Source of the DNA: Lewinellaceae bacterium
Lineage (GTDB): Bacteria > Bacteroidota > Bacteroidia > Chitinophagales > Saprospiraceae
DNA: 64,000 nt
Direction of reading: 5' to 3'
Assembly: GCA_016710765.1 (NCBI GenBank)
Contig: JADJUJ010000003.1
Coordinates: forward strand, 186,001-250,000
Below the pieces are notes generated by a model that was not told the origin of the DNA, made no database searches, and worked only from the letters and a program-made list of their open reading frames with translations. A program made the position numbers and the translations under genes. Below are positions 16,913 to 26,266 of the stretch, piece after piece. How positions within the stretch are numbered: the stretch's first letter is position 1; each line of letters starts with the position of its first letter.

Positions 16913-18427
16913 ATGGCTAATATCGGTCGTATCAAACAAATCATTGGCGCCGTTGTCGACGTAGACTTCAGTGGCCCGAACAGTCACCTTCCTGAGATCC
17001 TCAGCGCATTGGAATTGAAGCGCCCTGATGGCTCTTCCCTTGTTTTGGAGGTGCAACGTCACCTGGGTGAAGACAGTGTGCGTACCATTGCTATGGACTC
17101 CACCGACGGTTTGACCCGCGGTACGGAGGTTGTAGACAAAGGTGAGACCATCTCGATGCCTGTTGGCGAGGCCGTTCGCGGACGCCTTTTCAATGTGGTT
17201 GGTGAGGCCATCGACGGACTGCCCGCGGTTAAAGCCCAGGGCAGGGCTTCGATTCACCGCAAACCGCCAGCATACGAAGATCTCTCCACCGAGCGCGAAG
17301 TGCTGTACACCGGTATCAAGGTAATCGACCTGATCGAGCCTTATGCCAAGGGTGGTAAAATTGGTTTGTTTGGTGGCGCAGGTGTAGGTAAAACCGTATT
17401 GATTCAGGAATTGATCAACAATATTGCCAAGGCTTACGACGGTATGTCGGTTTTCGCCGGTGTAGGTGAGCGTACCCGTGAAGGTAACGACCTTATGCGT
17501 GAGATGATTGAGGCTGGCATTATGAAATATGGCGATGCATTCAAGCACAGCATGGAAGAAGGCGGCTGGGATCTGAGCACCGTAAACCTGGAAGAACTGA
17601 AAGACTCGAAGGCAACCTTCGTATTCGGACAAATGAACGAACCACCTGGCGCCCGCGCCCGTGTGGCCCTCTCCGGTCTGACAATTGCCGAGTACTTCCG
17701 CGATGGCGACCTCAGCGACCCTGCCGGTGGCCGCGATATCCTTTTCTTTGTCGACAACATTTTCCGCTTTACCCAGGCCGGTTCTGAGGTATCCGCACTC
17801 CTTGGCCGTATGCCATCGGCCGTAGGTTACCAGCCAACGCTGGCCACCGAGATGGGTTTGATGCAGGAGCGTATTACCTCCACCAAGCGCGGTTCTATTA
17901 CTTCCGTTCAGGCGGTATACGTACCAGCGGATGACTTGACCGACCCTGCTCCGGCAACAACATTTGCTCACCTTGATGCCACCACGGTATTGAGCCGTAA
18001 AATTGCATCCCTGGGTATTTACCCGGCGGTGGATCCACTCGACTCCACGTCCCGGATTCTCGATCCAAAAATCATCGGCGACGAGCACTACAACTGCGCA
18101 CAGCGTGTAAAGATCATTCTGCAGCGCTACAACGAATTGCAGGATATCATTGCCATCCTCGGTATGGAAGAACTTTCCGACGATGACAAACTGGTGGTAC
18201 AGCGCGCCCGTCGCGTGCAGCGTTTCCTCTCCCAGCCCTTCCACGTAGCCGAGCAGTTTACTGGCCTCAAGGGTGTACTGGTACCGATCGAAGAAACCAT
18301 TCGCGGCTTTAACATGATCATGGATGGTGAACTGGATGAGTATCCGGAAGCCGCTTTCAACCTGGTTGGTAGCATCGACGATGCCATTGCAAAAGGCAAA
18401 AAGATGATGGCCGAAGCCGAAAATTAA
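16913..18427 (+). CDS. atpD: F1 ATP synthase subunit beta
   Basis: AtpD is the catalytic subunit of F1Fo ATP synthase on the cytoplasmic side of the inner membrane. The 504-residue protein begins MANIGRIKQIIGAVVDVDF. It contains the P-loop GGAGVGKT (154-161), the Walker B and signature segment ILFFVDNIFRFTQAGSEVSA, and PSAVGYQPTLATEMG. The DELSEED-loop equivalent is MEELSDDDKLVV. An upstream in-frame extension exists but reads through the promoter and leader, so the ATG at MANIG is the start. Only atpC follows, which fits the split arrangement of ATP synthase genes common in Bacteroidota. Codon use is regular and no defect is seen. Confidence 0.98.
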   Translation: MANIGRIKQIIGAVVDVDFSGPNSHLPEILSALELKRPDGSSLVLEVQRHLGEDSVRTIAMDSTDGLTRGTEVVDKGETISMPVGEAVRGRLFNVVGEAIDGLPAVKAQGRASIHRKPPAYEDLSTEREVLYTGIKVIDLIEPYAKGGKIGLFGGAGVGKTVLIQELINNIAKAYDGMSVFAGVGERTREGNDLMREMIEAGIMKYGDAFKHSMEEGGWDLSTVNLEELKDSKATFVFGQMNEPPGARARVALSGLTIAEYFRDGDLSDPAGGRDILFFVDNIFRFTQAGSEVSALLGRMPSAVGYQPTLATEMGLMQERITSTKRGSITSVQAVYVPADDLTDPAPATTFAHLDATTVLSRKIASLGIYPAVDPLDSTSRILDPKIIGDEHYNCAQRVKIILQRYNELQDIIAILGMEELSDDDKLVVQRARRVQRFLSQPFHVAEQFTGLKGVLVPIEETIRGFNMIMDGELDEYPEAAFNLVGSIDDAIAKGKKMMAEAEN

Positions 18428-18434
18428 AATTAGT

Positions 18435-18500
18435 AATGGCTGTTACGCATCCCGATATGGCCCATTTTCTGGGGTAGGGTTTTCGTAACAGCCATTTTTT
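18435..18500 (+). terminator. Hairpin with U-tract between atpD and atpC
   Basis: AATGGCTGTTACG (18435-18447) pairs perfectly with CGTAACAGCCATT (18484-18496), followed by TTTT. It starts 8 bases after the atpD stop. It may partly terminate or act as an RNA-stability or processing structure that lowers atpC expression relative to atpD. Confidence 0.55.
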
Positions 18501-18530
18501 CCAACAGGATGCAATAAATATCCCGCAATT

Positions 18531-18776
18531 ATGAATCTTACCATTCTTTCTCCCGAAAAAGAAATCTTCTCAGGCGCGGTGAAATCCGTGAAGGTTCCGG
18601 GCAGTGCCGGCGCTTTTGAAATGCTGGAAAACCACGCGCCCATCGTTTCTTCCCTGGAAGAAGGGGAGGTGCGCATCATCAAGGAAAACGGCAGCAAAGA
18701 AACCTTCCGGGTTCGCGGTGGTTTTGTGGAGATGCTGAACAACGAGGTATCGTTGCTGATTTCAGGATTGGAATAA
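18531..18776 (+). CDS. atpC: F1 ATP synthase subunit epsilon (short form)
   Basis: AtpC belongs to the central stalk of F1 and couples rotation to catalysis. The 81 residues form just the N-terminal beta-sandwich: MNLTILSPEKEIFSGAVKSV, then GAFEMLENHAPIVSSLEEGEV and FVEMLNNEVSLLISG. The C-terminal two-helix regulatory domain of E. coli epsilon (about 138 residues in total) is absent, which is usual in Bacteroidota, so ATP-hydrolysis inhibition by that domain is not expected. It lies 103 bases after atpD with a hairpin in the gap and a strong terminator behind it. Confidence 0.95.
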   Translation: MNLTILSPEKEIFSGAVKSVKVPGSAGAFEMLENHAPIVSSLEEGEVRIIKENGSKETFRVRGGFVEMLNNEVSLLISGLE

Positions 18777-18804
18777 ATACCGATTTTTTCGGGTAAAATA
18801 AAAT

Positions 18805-18840
18805 GTGCCGAACTGGGTTGTTCCCGGTTCGGCACGTTTT
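18805..18840. terminator. Terminator after atpC
   Basis: GTGCCGAACTGGG (18805-18817) and CCCGGTTCGGCAC (18823-18835) pair over 13 positions with one wobble around a 5-base loop, followed by GTTTTGTTG. It ends the atpDC transcript and, with the A-rich left flank, may also serve the converging minus-strand gene. Confidence 0.75.
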
Positions 18841-18896
18841 GTTGTATGGTCATTCTTTGGTAATTGGGCTTCATAAAACAACGTCGCCCAATTCCG

Positions 18897-21173
18897 CTAC
18901 ATTAGTGTCACCGTTCCTTCCCAGTGGTATTTTTCGCCGCGGGGCCCTGTAAGTTCTATTTGATAGATGTAAACACCGCTTTCTGAGGGCCTTCCCACAT
19001 TTCCTTTCCGGCCATTCCAGCCTTCCGAGGCGTCTTCGCTTTGGAACACCATTTCGCCCCAGCGGCTCCAGATACTGATCTGGTATTCCTGGTAACCGGG
19101 AATAATGCCCAGGATACCAAAGTGGTCGTTGCCGAGGCCAGTATCGCTGGAGGGAGAAAATATATTGGGGATGTAGATGCGGAGTTTGGGCACAATGTCG
19201 AGTACCTGGGCAACCGAATCGATGCAACCATAAAGGTTGGTCACGGTGAGGGTCACGTTGATCAGGCCAGTGTCCTGAAAGGTATAAATGGGCTCGGGGT
19301 TGGGGGAACTGCCTTCGTTGCCAAACTGCCATTGAAAACCAGCGGCATCGCTGCTCGACGTGTTGGTAAATTTCACACGGTTTTCCAGGGTGCTAATGGC
19401 TGCCGGAGCATATTCAAATCCGGGAACTGGCCGGTTGTTGGCAAAAACAATGCTCGGGAAGGTATCGGTGCTGATACAGTCGAACGGGGTTTGAATCCTG
19501 ACGTTCACATCGTATTGGCCAGGATCTTCGTAGGTATGCTGCGGGTTAAGTTCGGTAGAACGCGTGCCGTCGCCAAAGTCCCAGGTGACAGTACTGCCGG
19601 TAAGATCTATGCTGCTGAGTTCGTTGAAAACCGCCACATCGGGCAGGCAGATCCTTTGAACATTGAGCTGTGGTATTTCCGGCGGTGGCTGCGGGTTCCA
19701 GTCGACAGATTGCTGCATGGTGTCGCGACAGCCATCGGCGTCAATGATTACCAGTTTAACCGGGTAGTTGCCATGGCTGGGAAACAACACTTCGGGGTTG
19801 GCCTCGTACAAGGTATCGCTCAGGGTATTGAATACCCAATAGCGCTCTATAATACCGCCACTGGAGCCCGTTTTAGAGGTGTCGGCAAAGACAACGGGGC
19901 TTTCCGAACAGATGTCCCAATCAAAAGCAAAACCCGCATCTGAGCCAGGGTAGGCGTGCAGGGTGATGAAAGCGGTGTCTTCACAACTCAGGTTGCGGTT
20001 GAGGTAAAGCCTGCCGGTATAGGTTCCATAATCGGGCAAAATAAACGTGGCATTCCAGGCGCCGGAAATGTAGGTGTTGCCGTTGCCCAGGTCGAACTCC
20101 CACTGCCAGGAAACCAAATCAGGGGTTTGCGGACTCCCATTGAGCACCGTGACCACTTTGGGGCCACAGCGTTTGACCAGAAATTCCTGCGGACCGGTTA
20201 CCATATCGGCCTGTACTGCGGCTACCACGGTAGGGTTACAATCCACAACATTGAATTGAAAATCGCGCAGAATGCTGCCTATCAGTTGTCCGTTGCGGTA
20301 TTCCTGTACGCAGATGCCCACCACAAACTGCCCAAGGGTGGAAGGGGTTCCGTAGAGTTGACCCGTCAAGGAATCAACGGATACCGTTGGGTTGCCGCCC
20401 ATGGGCGATTGCTGGGTATACACCCCGGCAAAATTGACAAAATTGAAGGGCGGACCGCAGGCAGGGTTGGGGGTAGGGGAGTTGCAGCCGTTTCCACCGC
20501 CGCCCGATCCGCCGCCGGTAAATGGCGTGCAAAAAAAGTAAACCAGGGAGTCGCCATCGATGTCGGTGGCGCTGTGGTCAAAATTGAGGTCGAAGTTGTT
20601 GCAAATGAAAGTTGGCGGATAGTTGTTGAAGGTGGGGCTGCTGCTTTGCAATACCTGCGCCAGCGGGGTCACCTCTGCCATGTAGGTGGCGCCATACTGG
20701 TCGGGGGTGGTAATGTTCGTAATTTGTTCGGTGCGGCAGCAGCGTTGGTACACCACAAAATAACTGTCCAGTGAGTCAATGGGCAGTGAAAGGGTAAAAA
20801 TATAGGTGCCGCGTTGCACGCAGGCGTTGTTTACCTGCGAGGCATCGGCACAGGGTGGAACCACCGGCGGTACGTTCTGAATAGGGGAGATGGGGGCATC
20901 TTTTTTATCAAAAAATACGGCATTGTTGAAGCTTCCCTTGTAGATGCCAATTCTGGCCGTCTGATCGAGTTGTCCGCCACCGCTGTCGCAGTCGCGAAAA
21001 ACCACCAGGGTGAATTCATAGGTATTTTTTATGCCATCGGTACTGACGAACCGATAGGTCATTTCCCCGCCGATGATGTGTTTTGCTTGTATAGAAAAGG
21101 GAATCAAAAAGAGCAAAAGTAGCACAGGCAAAATTCTGCGAACATGGGAATTGCTGCGTAGGTAGTTTTCCAT
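18897..21173 (-). CDS. Large secreted PKD protein with T9SS type B (gliding-type) C-terminal domain
   Basis: The 758-residue protein has a signal peptide ending at IPFSIQA, followed by KHIIGGEMTYRFV, a start found in many Bacteroidota surface proteins with gliding-type C-termini. A Cys-containing beta region (1-330) includes FVVYQRCCRTEQITNI and a Gly-rich loop GGGSGGGGNGC. Several PKD-like domains follow, with WDFGDGTRSTELNPQHTYED as the clearest and FQWQFGNEGSSPNPEPIYTF next. The end is a CHU_C/type B sorting domain: LRIYIPNIFSPSSDTGLGND, then WGEMVFQSEDASEGWNGRKG. It is expected to be exported by T9SS to the cell surface, perhaps in adhesion. It lies downstream of another giant secreted protein in the same direction, with a terminator between them. 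Confidence 0.9.
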   Translation of the reverse strand: MENYLRSNSHVRRILPVLLLLFLIPFSIQAKHIIGGEMTYRFVSTDGIKNTYEFTLVVFRDCDSGGGQLDQTARIGIYKGSFNNAVFFDKKDAPISPIQNVPPVVPPCADASQVNNACVQRGTYIFTLSLPIDSLDSYFVVYQRCCRTEQITNITTPDQYGATYMAEVTPLAQVLQSSSPTFNNYPPTFICNNFDLNFDHSATDIDGDSLVYFFCTPFTGGGSGGGGNGCNSPTPNPACGPPFNFVNFAGVYTQQSPMGGNPTVSVDSLTGQLYGTPSTLGQFVVGICVQEYRNGQLIGSILRDFQFNVVDCNPTVVAAVQADMVTGPQEFLVKRCGPKVVTVLNGSPQTPDLVSWQWEFDLGNGNTYISGAWNATFILPDYGTYTGRLYLNRNLSCEDTAFITLHAYPGSDAGFAFDWDICSESPVVFADTSKTGSSGGIIERYWVFNTLSDTLYEANPEVLFPSHGNYPVKLVIIDADGCRDTMQQSVDWNPQPPPEIPQLNVQRICLPDVAVFNELSSIDLTGSTVTWDFGDGTRSTELNPQHTYEDPGQYDVNVRIQTPFDCISTDTFPSIVFANNRPVPGFEYAPAAISTLENRVKFTNTSSSDAAGFQWQFGNEGSSPNPEPIYTFQDTGLINVTLTVTNLYGCIDSVAQVLDIVPKLRIYIPNIFSPSSDTGLGNDHFGILGIIPGYQEYQISIWSRWGEMVFQSEDASEGWNGRKGNVGRPSESGVYIYQIELTGPRGEKYHWEGTVTLM

Positions 21174-21320
21174 TTATGGTAGTCTGCTTTGAAAATCGAT
21201 GCAATATCGTTCTATGACAGAACATAATTACAAAACCGGCGGTTTTGTTGGGAGAGAAGGCCGCAATTGTCGGTGATTGTCAAAGATATACTGGTGGATG
21301 GGCCCGGTTGGGAATAAAAA

Positions 21321-21349
21321 AAGTCGCCCCTGGCAGTAAGGGGCGACTT
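21321..21349 (-). terminator. Terminator after the 1071-residue secreted protein
   Basis: AAGTCGCCCCT (21321-21331) and AGGGGCGACTT (21339-21349) form a perfect 11-bp stem with a 7-base loop. On the minus strand the stem is followed by a T-run (TTTTTTATTCC), and it begins 27 bases after the gene stop. Confidence 0.85.
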
Positions 21350-21375
21350 AAAGAAGAAGGTCTTTTCGGATGCTG

Positions 21376-24300
21376 TTATTTCAATAAAATTTTGCCGGAG
21401 GCATAAGTACCGCTTCTTGTGCTTATGCTGAAATAGTAAGCACCTTCGGGCAGGTTTTTGCGATCAAAACGGTAGGAGCGGCCACTGAAATTTTCCTGCA
21501 TTGCTCGTGCGCCACCCATCGTGAACAACTCAAAGCGCGCATCCTGCAACGATTCCGGCAATTGAATCAGCGCAAAATCGAGGGCCGGGTTCGGACTAAC
21601 CGTTACAGGGGTGAGCCCCGGCGTCTCATCGTTTTTAAGGACAATATAAGGTTCGCCAATGGTATGGAAAACGGTATTGGTGACAACCGGCTCGTTAAAA
21701 TCGAAATAAATGCTGGCGGAATTCGCGATATGGGCGTCCAGTGGGTTGTTGGGCTGCTGTGCAATACTAAATCGAACAAATCCGTGGGATGTTGCTTCGT
21801 TCACATTGCTGTCGGGCAGCATGATGTTCTCAAAATGGAATTTAGCAATATTGCCGTCCAGCATGGTAAAATAGAACGGGTGAGAGGATGATCCAGGCCT
21901 AAGGGTGGCCGGGTTCAGGAAGGCCGACAAGGTATCCAATATCACAACATTGAAAGCGGTGTCAGTGCCTGTGTTTTGGAATCGGATCAGGTATTCGATG
22001 TCGCGATTGGCTTCCAGGATATGGCTGGGGCCAATGCCTTCGGGGAAAGCCTGTTTGTCGTTGGGGTCGAAGGAGCCCGTATTTTGGGTGCAATCGGTAT
22101 CCGCAAAGGGATTGGGGCTGTTGAAAGGGAACAAAGTGACCAGGCCCGTTTGTCCGATGAAATTGCAGCCTTCAATGGTGGCAGATTCCGGTCCGCCGTA
22201 GGGGTGGAAGGCGGGCTGACCGGCCTCAAGTCGCCAGGTTGCACCGTTGGCTGGTACCACGATTTCTTTCACCCCACCGGCATTGAGTTGAAAATTACCC
22301 ATTTGGTACATGATAACATCCTCCACAACGATAAATTCGAGTAATTCACCCATGTCGCCTGAGCCCTGGTTCCGGATCTCCATGCGCACCGAATCACCAT
22401 CGCACAATGCCGTGACGCGGATATCTGCGCCCGACCAGTTGGGTGATGTTGGACAAAGCGTATCCGGGAAAATATGGGCTTCGGAGCAATGGGTTGCACC
22501 CAGCGGTGCGGTGCAACTGAGGTCGAAATTTAAATTAAACGTATTGCATTCACCTGGGGCCAGGGTTCCAATTTGAAATGACCACAGGTTGTTGCCCAGA
22601 TCGGTGCCTGGAATGCTGGATGTAGTGTAGCTGAGGTAGGCGTCGAGTTGTACTTCTACATGTACATCCTGCACTTCTGTGGTGCTGTAATTGCAGGCGT
22701 TTATAGCATAGTAACCCGGGAAACAGCGCCGCATGATGGGGGTGGAAATGTCGACACCAAGCAATGGGCAATTGGCTTCCAGTACAACCGGAATGTTCTG
22801 TGTTACATTTTGATTGGGGATAATGGCTACTTCATACACGCTGGCGCAGCTTTGGCCGTAATTAAAGGCAGCCTGGAGTTCAACGGTCACAGCGGTGTCG
22901 CTGGGACAAACATTGGTGGTGTAGTCGCCATTGGCATCCGGACTGACCACATAGACCTTACCTGTTGTGGTGCCGGTCACTTTAACCAGCCAATTTTCCA
23001 GGGGCATCTCACCGGGGTCGTAACTGCAGTTTTGCAGGGTGTCGGTAAACACTTTGCCCGAAATGGAAGAACCTGCTGGCGGAACTACATCGATGTATTG
23101 CGTGTACCGGTAACCGTTGGAATTATTGCTGTAGAAAATAGAATAGTCGGTAGGTGTTGGATCGGAGGGGTTGATCTGTACCAAACTGGCAGCCCAGGGG
23201 GAAGGGGTACCGGGGGCAGAAACTACGGCGCCAGGAAGGTTGGCCGGATCACCGTGCGCCGCAACAGGCTGTGCATTGGGGACGTCGATGAAGGGAAGCA
23301 TGGGGTCGTAGGTGCACCAGTTTATAATGGTCCAGTTGCGTTCCATCCTGTAAAGCAATCCGGGGATATTGGTGAAAATCTGCTCATTGTAGGACACGCC
23401 AATCAATTCACAACCTGCTCCGTAAATTTCAGGTTGTACGAGGATATTCGGCACGTTACAATTGCTGACATAAACATCATCCGGAAACTTAATAAAATAC
23501 GGCTGGATGTAATCGACTTGTATGTTTTGACTGCAACTTTGCGTATTACCACTACAGTCTGCAACCGTGAAATTTCGGACAATGATGCCGTTATTACAAA
23601 TGGTATCGAATCCGGTATAGTCGATTTGAATTAAGGTGGTGTCGATGCAACAATTGTCGAATGCTTGCACAAGCCCGTACGATACAAGGCTATGGTCATA
23701 GTTTTCACAACTTACGGTAACATTGGCAGGGGCTATACAGGATGGCTTGAGTTTATCTTGTACGGTTACTGAAACGATACATTCATTAAATACCGGGCTA
23801 CCATCGGGCATAATGCTGAAGCTGCCATCGTTATTCAATTGGTAAACACGTAGAATGACATTTTGGGTGGTGCCGGCTTCACATCCATAAAACTTGATGG
23901 AATCACGCTCGCTGATGGCAATCTCGAACTCGCTGGGGGCGTCCGGAACCCCATCGCTGCAATCGGGGTGGCCATTGACGGGATTCAACATCAAAATGCA
24001 GTCGGAAAAAGGAATCTGCCTGCGAACGGTAAATTTGAGGTTACTGCTGCAATTATCGTAGGAGCCATCATCAAAAGCAATGGCATTCACCCAGGCGATG
24101 CCACCGAAATTATTTCCGATATTTTCGTAGCAGTCGTTGGGGTCGTCCACTCCCAGGGAAACCGTGGTCAATTGATCGCAGATAGCAACGGGTGCAACCG
24201 GGTCAATCAGATTGATGGAAGTTGTACAGCTGGCAGTATTCCCGTTACAATCCGAAACCTGAAGGATAACAGCATAAGTGCCTGGGGCGTCTTCGCAGCA

Positions 24301-24591
24301 AAAGGTAATATTACTGCTGAGTGTGTCTGGCAGGTTGTCGCCGTCGCAAGGCCCGTCTGCTGCGCGGGCTGCGAGAAAACTTACCCCACAGCACAGGTCA
24401 TAAGAGCCATCATCTAAAGATGATGCGGGTATGCTGATGCTGGAACTGAAGGGCTGCAGTCCAACGGTATAACCAGCTTTACAGACCGGGATAGGCGGAT
24501 CAATATCGGGGTTGCAGTTCTGTGCGTGTATGTCGCCCAACGTGAAAATCAGCAGGAAAAGCAGGGCGTTTTTTAATAGATTAATAGGCAT
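21376..24591 (-). CDS. Very large Cys-rich secreted protein with T9SS type A sorting domain
   Basis: The 1071-residue protein has a signal peptide (ending GDIHAQ) and an N-terminal half made of HYR-like immunoglobulin repeats with paired Cys, such as VILQVSDCNGNTASCTTSIN and NFTVADCSGNTQSCSQNIQV. A SdrD-B-like beta domain follows (SISGKVFTDTLQNCSYDPGE). The next part has DUF11/DUF7619 character: TGSFDPNDKQAFPEGIGPSH, IEYLIRFQNTGTDTAFNVVI and SASIYFDFNEPVVTNT. The end is a type A sorting domain (VTVSPNPALDFALIQLPESL, then LPEGAYYFSI). Such proteins are surface adhesins or matrix components in Saprospiria; the ligand is unknown. The unusually high Cys content of the first 500 residues suggests disulfide-stabilised domains outside the cell. 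Confidence 0.9.
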   Translation of the reverse strand: MPINLLKNALLFLLIFTLGDIHAQNCNPDIDPPIPVCKAGYTVGLQPFSSSISIPASSLDDGSYDLCCGVSFLAARAADGPCDGDNLPDTLSSNITFCCEDAPGTYAVILQVSDCNGNTASCTTSINLIDPVAPVAICDQLTTVSLGVDDPNDCYENIGNNFGGIAWVNAIAFDDGSYDNCSSNLKFTVRRQIPFSDCILMLNPVNGHPDCSDGVPDAPSEFEIAISERDSIKFYGCEAGTTQNVILRVYQLNNDGSFSIMPDGSPVFNECIVSVTVQDKLKPSCIAPANVTVSCENYDHSLVSYGLVQAFDNCCIDTTLIQIDYTGFDTICNNGIIVRNFTVADCSGNTQSCSQNIQVDYIQPYFIKFPDDVYVSNCNVPNILVQPEIYGAGCELIGVSYNEQIFTNIPGLLYRMERNWTIINWCTYDPMLPFIDVPNAQPVAAHGDPANLPGAVVSAPGTPSPWAASLVQINPSDPTPTDYSIFYSNNSNGYRYTQYIDVVPPAGSSISGKVFTDTLQNCSYDPGEMPLENWLVKVTGTTTGKVYVVSPDANGDYTTNVCPSDTAVTVELQAAFNYGQSCASVYEVAIIPNQNVTQNIPVVLEANCPLLGVDISTPIMRRCFPGYYAINACNYSTTEVQDVHVEVQLDAYLSYTTSSIPGTDLGNNLWSFQIGTLAPGECNTFNLNFDLSCTAPLGATHCSEAHIFPDTLCPTSPNWSGADIRVTALCDGDSVRMEIRNQGSGDMGELLEFIVVEDVIMYQMGNFQLNAGGVKEIVVPANGATWRLEAGQPAFHPYGGPESATIEGCNFIGQTGLVTLFPFNSPNPFADTDCTQNTGSFDPNDKQAFPEGIGPSHILEANRDIEYLIRFQNTGTDTAFNVVILDTLSAFLNPATLRPGSSSHPFYFTMLDGNIAKFHFENIMLPDSNVNEATSHGFVRFSIAQQPNNPLDAHIANSASIYFDFNEPVVTNTVFHTIGEPYIVLKNDETPGLTPVTVSPNPALDFALIQLPESLQDARFELFTMGGARAMQENFSGRSYRFDRKNLPEGAYYFSISTRSGTYASGKILLK

Positions 24592-24802
24592 AACATTCGA
24601 TTTCAGGTAAGATAATAAGAAGCATTATGTACATAACTTGAACGATACAAAAGTGAGGGCTTTCCCACAGCCAGCCAAAATCAAATTATGCATTTTGTAG
24701 AATGAATATTTTATTTTTTTTGTATAAAGTATTGATAATAAATAATTTAAAATATTTTTGTAGGATAAAAAATCAATTAACGCATCCAGCTTTTTTGCTT
24801 TC

Positions 24803-26199
24803 ATGAAAAATACTACCGTATATCGGCTGGTGCATTCGTTTTCGCAGGCAGAAATCCGTGAGTTCAGGAAGTTTCTGGTCTCTCCGGTGTTCAACCAGCG
24901 CGACGACATGCTGGAACTTTTCGACCGCTTACTTGCCATCGGGGAGGACGGCGACAAACGCTCTGTTTGGCGTAGTCTGCATGGCAAACTGCCTTATTCC
25001 GACCAGAAAATGCGCCTGCTGATGAGTTATTTACACCGCTTGCTGGAACAATACCTGGTTTGGAAAGAGCGTAGCATGGAGGAAATTGAAAATCGAATCA
25101 GCCTGGCCATCGCATACAGGCGACGGGGAATGCAGGACGCATTTACCAGGGTGCAGCGTAATATTGAAAATCGCTGGAGGAACAGCCCTTGCGCGATATG
25201 CAGTATTACGAACGGCAATTCCGGGTCGGTTGGGAAGTTTTCCAATTTGCCTTTCAAAACGACCCTACTGATGTTGGCCTGTTACGGCAATTGACCCATA
25301 CCGCCGATCTGGTTTATCTCACCCAGCAATTGCGGCTGGTATGTCTCCTAACTGCCCACAGTCAGGTGTACAGCGCGCCACAGCAGGAAGCCTGGGCCGA
25401 ACGGGTGCTGTCTATGGCGGAAAAATACAAGTTGGAGGAACATCCGGCATTGGTTGTTTACCTGCAGTGTTACAAAATGTTGCGCTATCCGGAAGCGGAA
25501 ATCCATTTTCAGGAGTTTAAAAATGCTTTGCTGAAATTAGCCGATTTTTTCCCGGAGGAAGAACAACACAGTCTGTACATCTGGGCGATCAACTACTGCG
25601 TTCGCCGCATTAACTCGGCGGAGGGGCGCTATTTCGGAGAGGCACTTGATTTGTACAAGGCTGGACTTGAAAAGGGTTTTATTTTTGGAAATGGAGAGCT
25701 GTCCAGGTTTACGTACCACAACATCGTTGCTGCCGGACTCCATATTGATGATTTGGAGTGGGTGCGCTTTTTTATCAACGAATACAAAAACCGCCTGGCT
25801 AAAAAATACCGGGAGAGTTCCTTCAGCTTTAATCTGGCGCGCCTGGAGTTTGCCAATCGCAATTATCATTTCGTGATGGAATTGTTGCAAAAAGCCAACT
25901 ATCGGGACCCCCTGCTGAATCTGGCCGCGAAAATGCTCCTGGTAAAGACATTTTACGAAACCGGTGAAACGGAGCTGATTCCTTCGCATCTTGATGCCAT
26001 GCGCAATTATATCCATCGCAAGCGGGTAATTGGTTATCATCGCAGCAATTACCTTCGAACCATTCGGTATTTCGAACGTATCCTCAACATCAACCCAATG
26101 GATCATAGGGCAGTTAAAATGCTTAGGGATGATTTGCAATCGGAAGCAGGCCTTTCGGAGAAGGATTTCTTGCAAAAGATGCTGCTTGTCTTCCAATAG
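24803..26199 (+). CDS. All-helical cytoplasmic protein of unknown function (frameshifted)
   Basis: Two overlapping frames make one gene of about 465 residues. The first begins MKNTTVYRLVHSFSQAEIRE and carries a helical region (FRKFLVSPVFNQRDDMLELF). At about 25186 the frame is lost in AACAGCCCTTGCGCG; adding one C gives a smooth join to LRDMQYYERQFRVGWEVFQF. The second part is helix-rich with a TPR/solenoid look (FTYHNIVAAGLHIDDLEWVR, then LLNLAAKMLLVKTFYETGE). There is no signal peptide or membrane segment, so it should be cytoplasmic. The beginning resembles a family of hypothetical proteins in Saprospiria; I know no function for it. It precedes the lipoprotein gene by 67 bases in the same direction. 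Confidence 0.7.
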
Positions 26200-26233
26200 C
26201 AAGTCTTCATTAGGATGCTATGCCGGGAACGAC

Positions 26234-26241
26234 TATTTTTG
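26234..26241 (+). promoter_or_regulatory. Candidate -7 box before the DUF4249-like gene
   Basis: TATTTTTG matches TAnnTTTG and lies 25 bases before the ATG, giving a leader of about 20 bases. No good TTG is seen at the usual distance. Confidence 0.3.
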
Positions 26242-26266
26242 CGCCACCTAAGAAATAAAGTACGGT

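Noticed and set aside
16895..18244. A 449-codon minus-strand open frame opposite atpD
   Set aside because: It is a mirror of the strongly biased atpD codons; no start signal or family motif is seen.
19041..20774. Long plus-strand open frames opposite the PKD protein gene
   Set aside because: They overlap the sorting and PKD domains of a clear secreted protein and have composition typical of antisense frames.
22648..23634. A 328-codon plus-strand open frame opposite the 1071-residue protein
   Set aside because: It is antisense to Cys-rich HYR repeats that are clearly coding; no recognisable domain.
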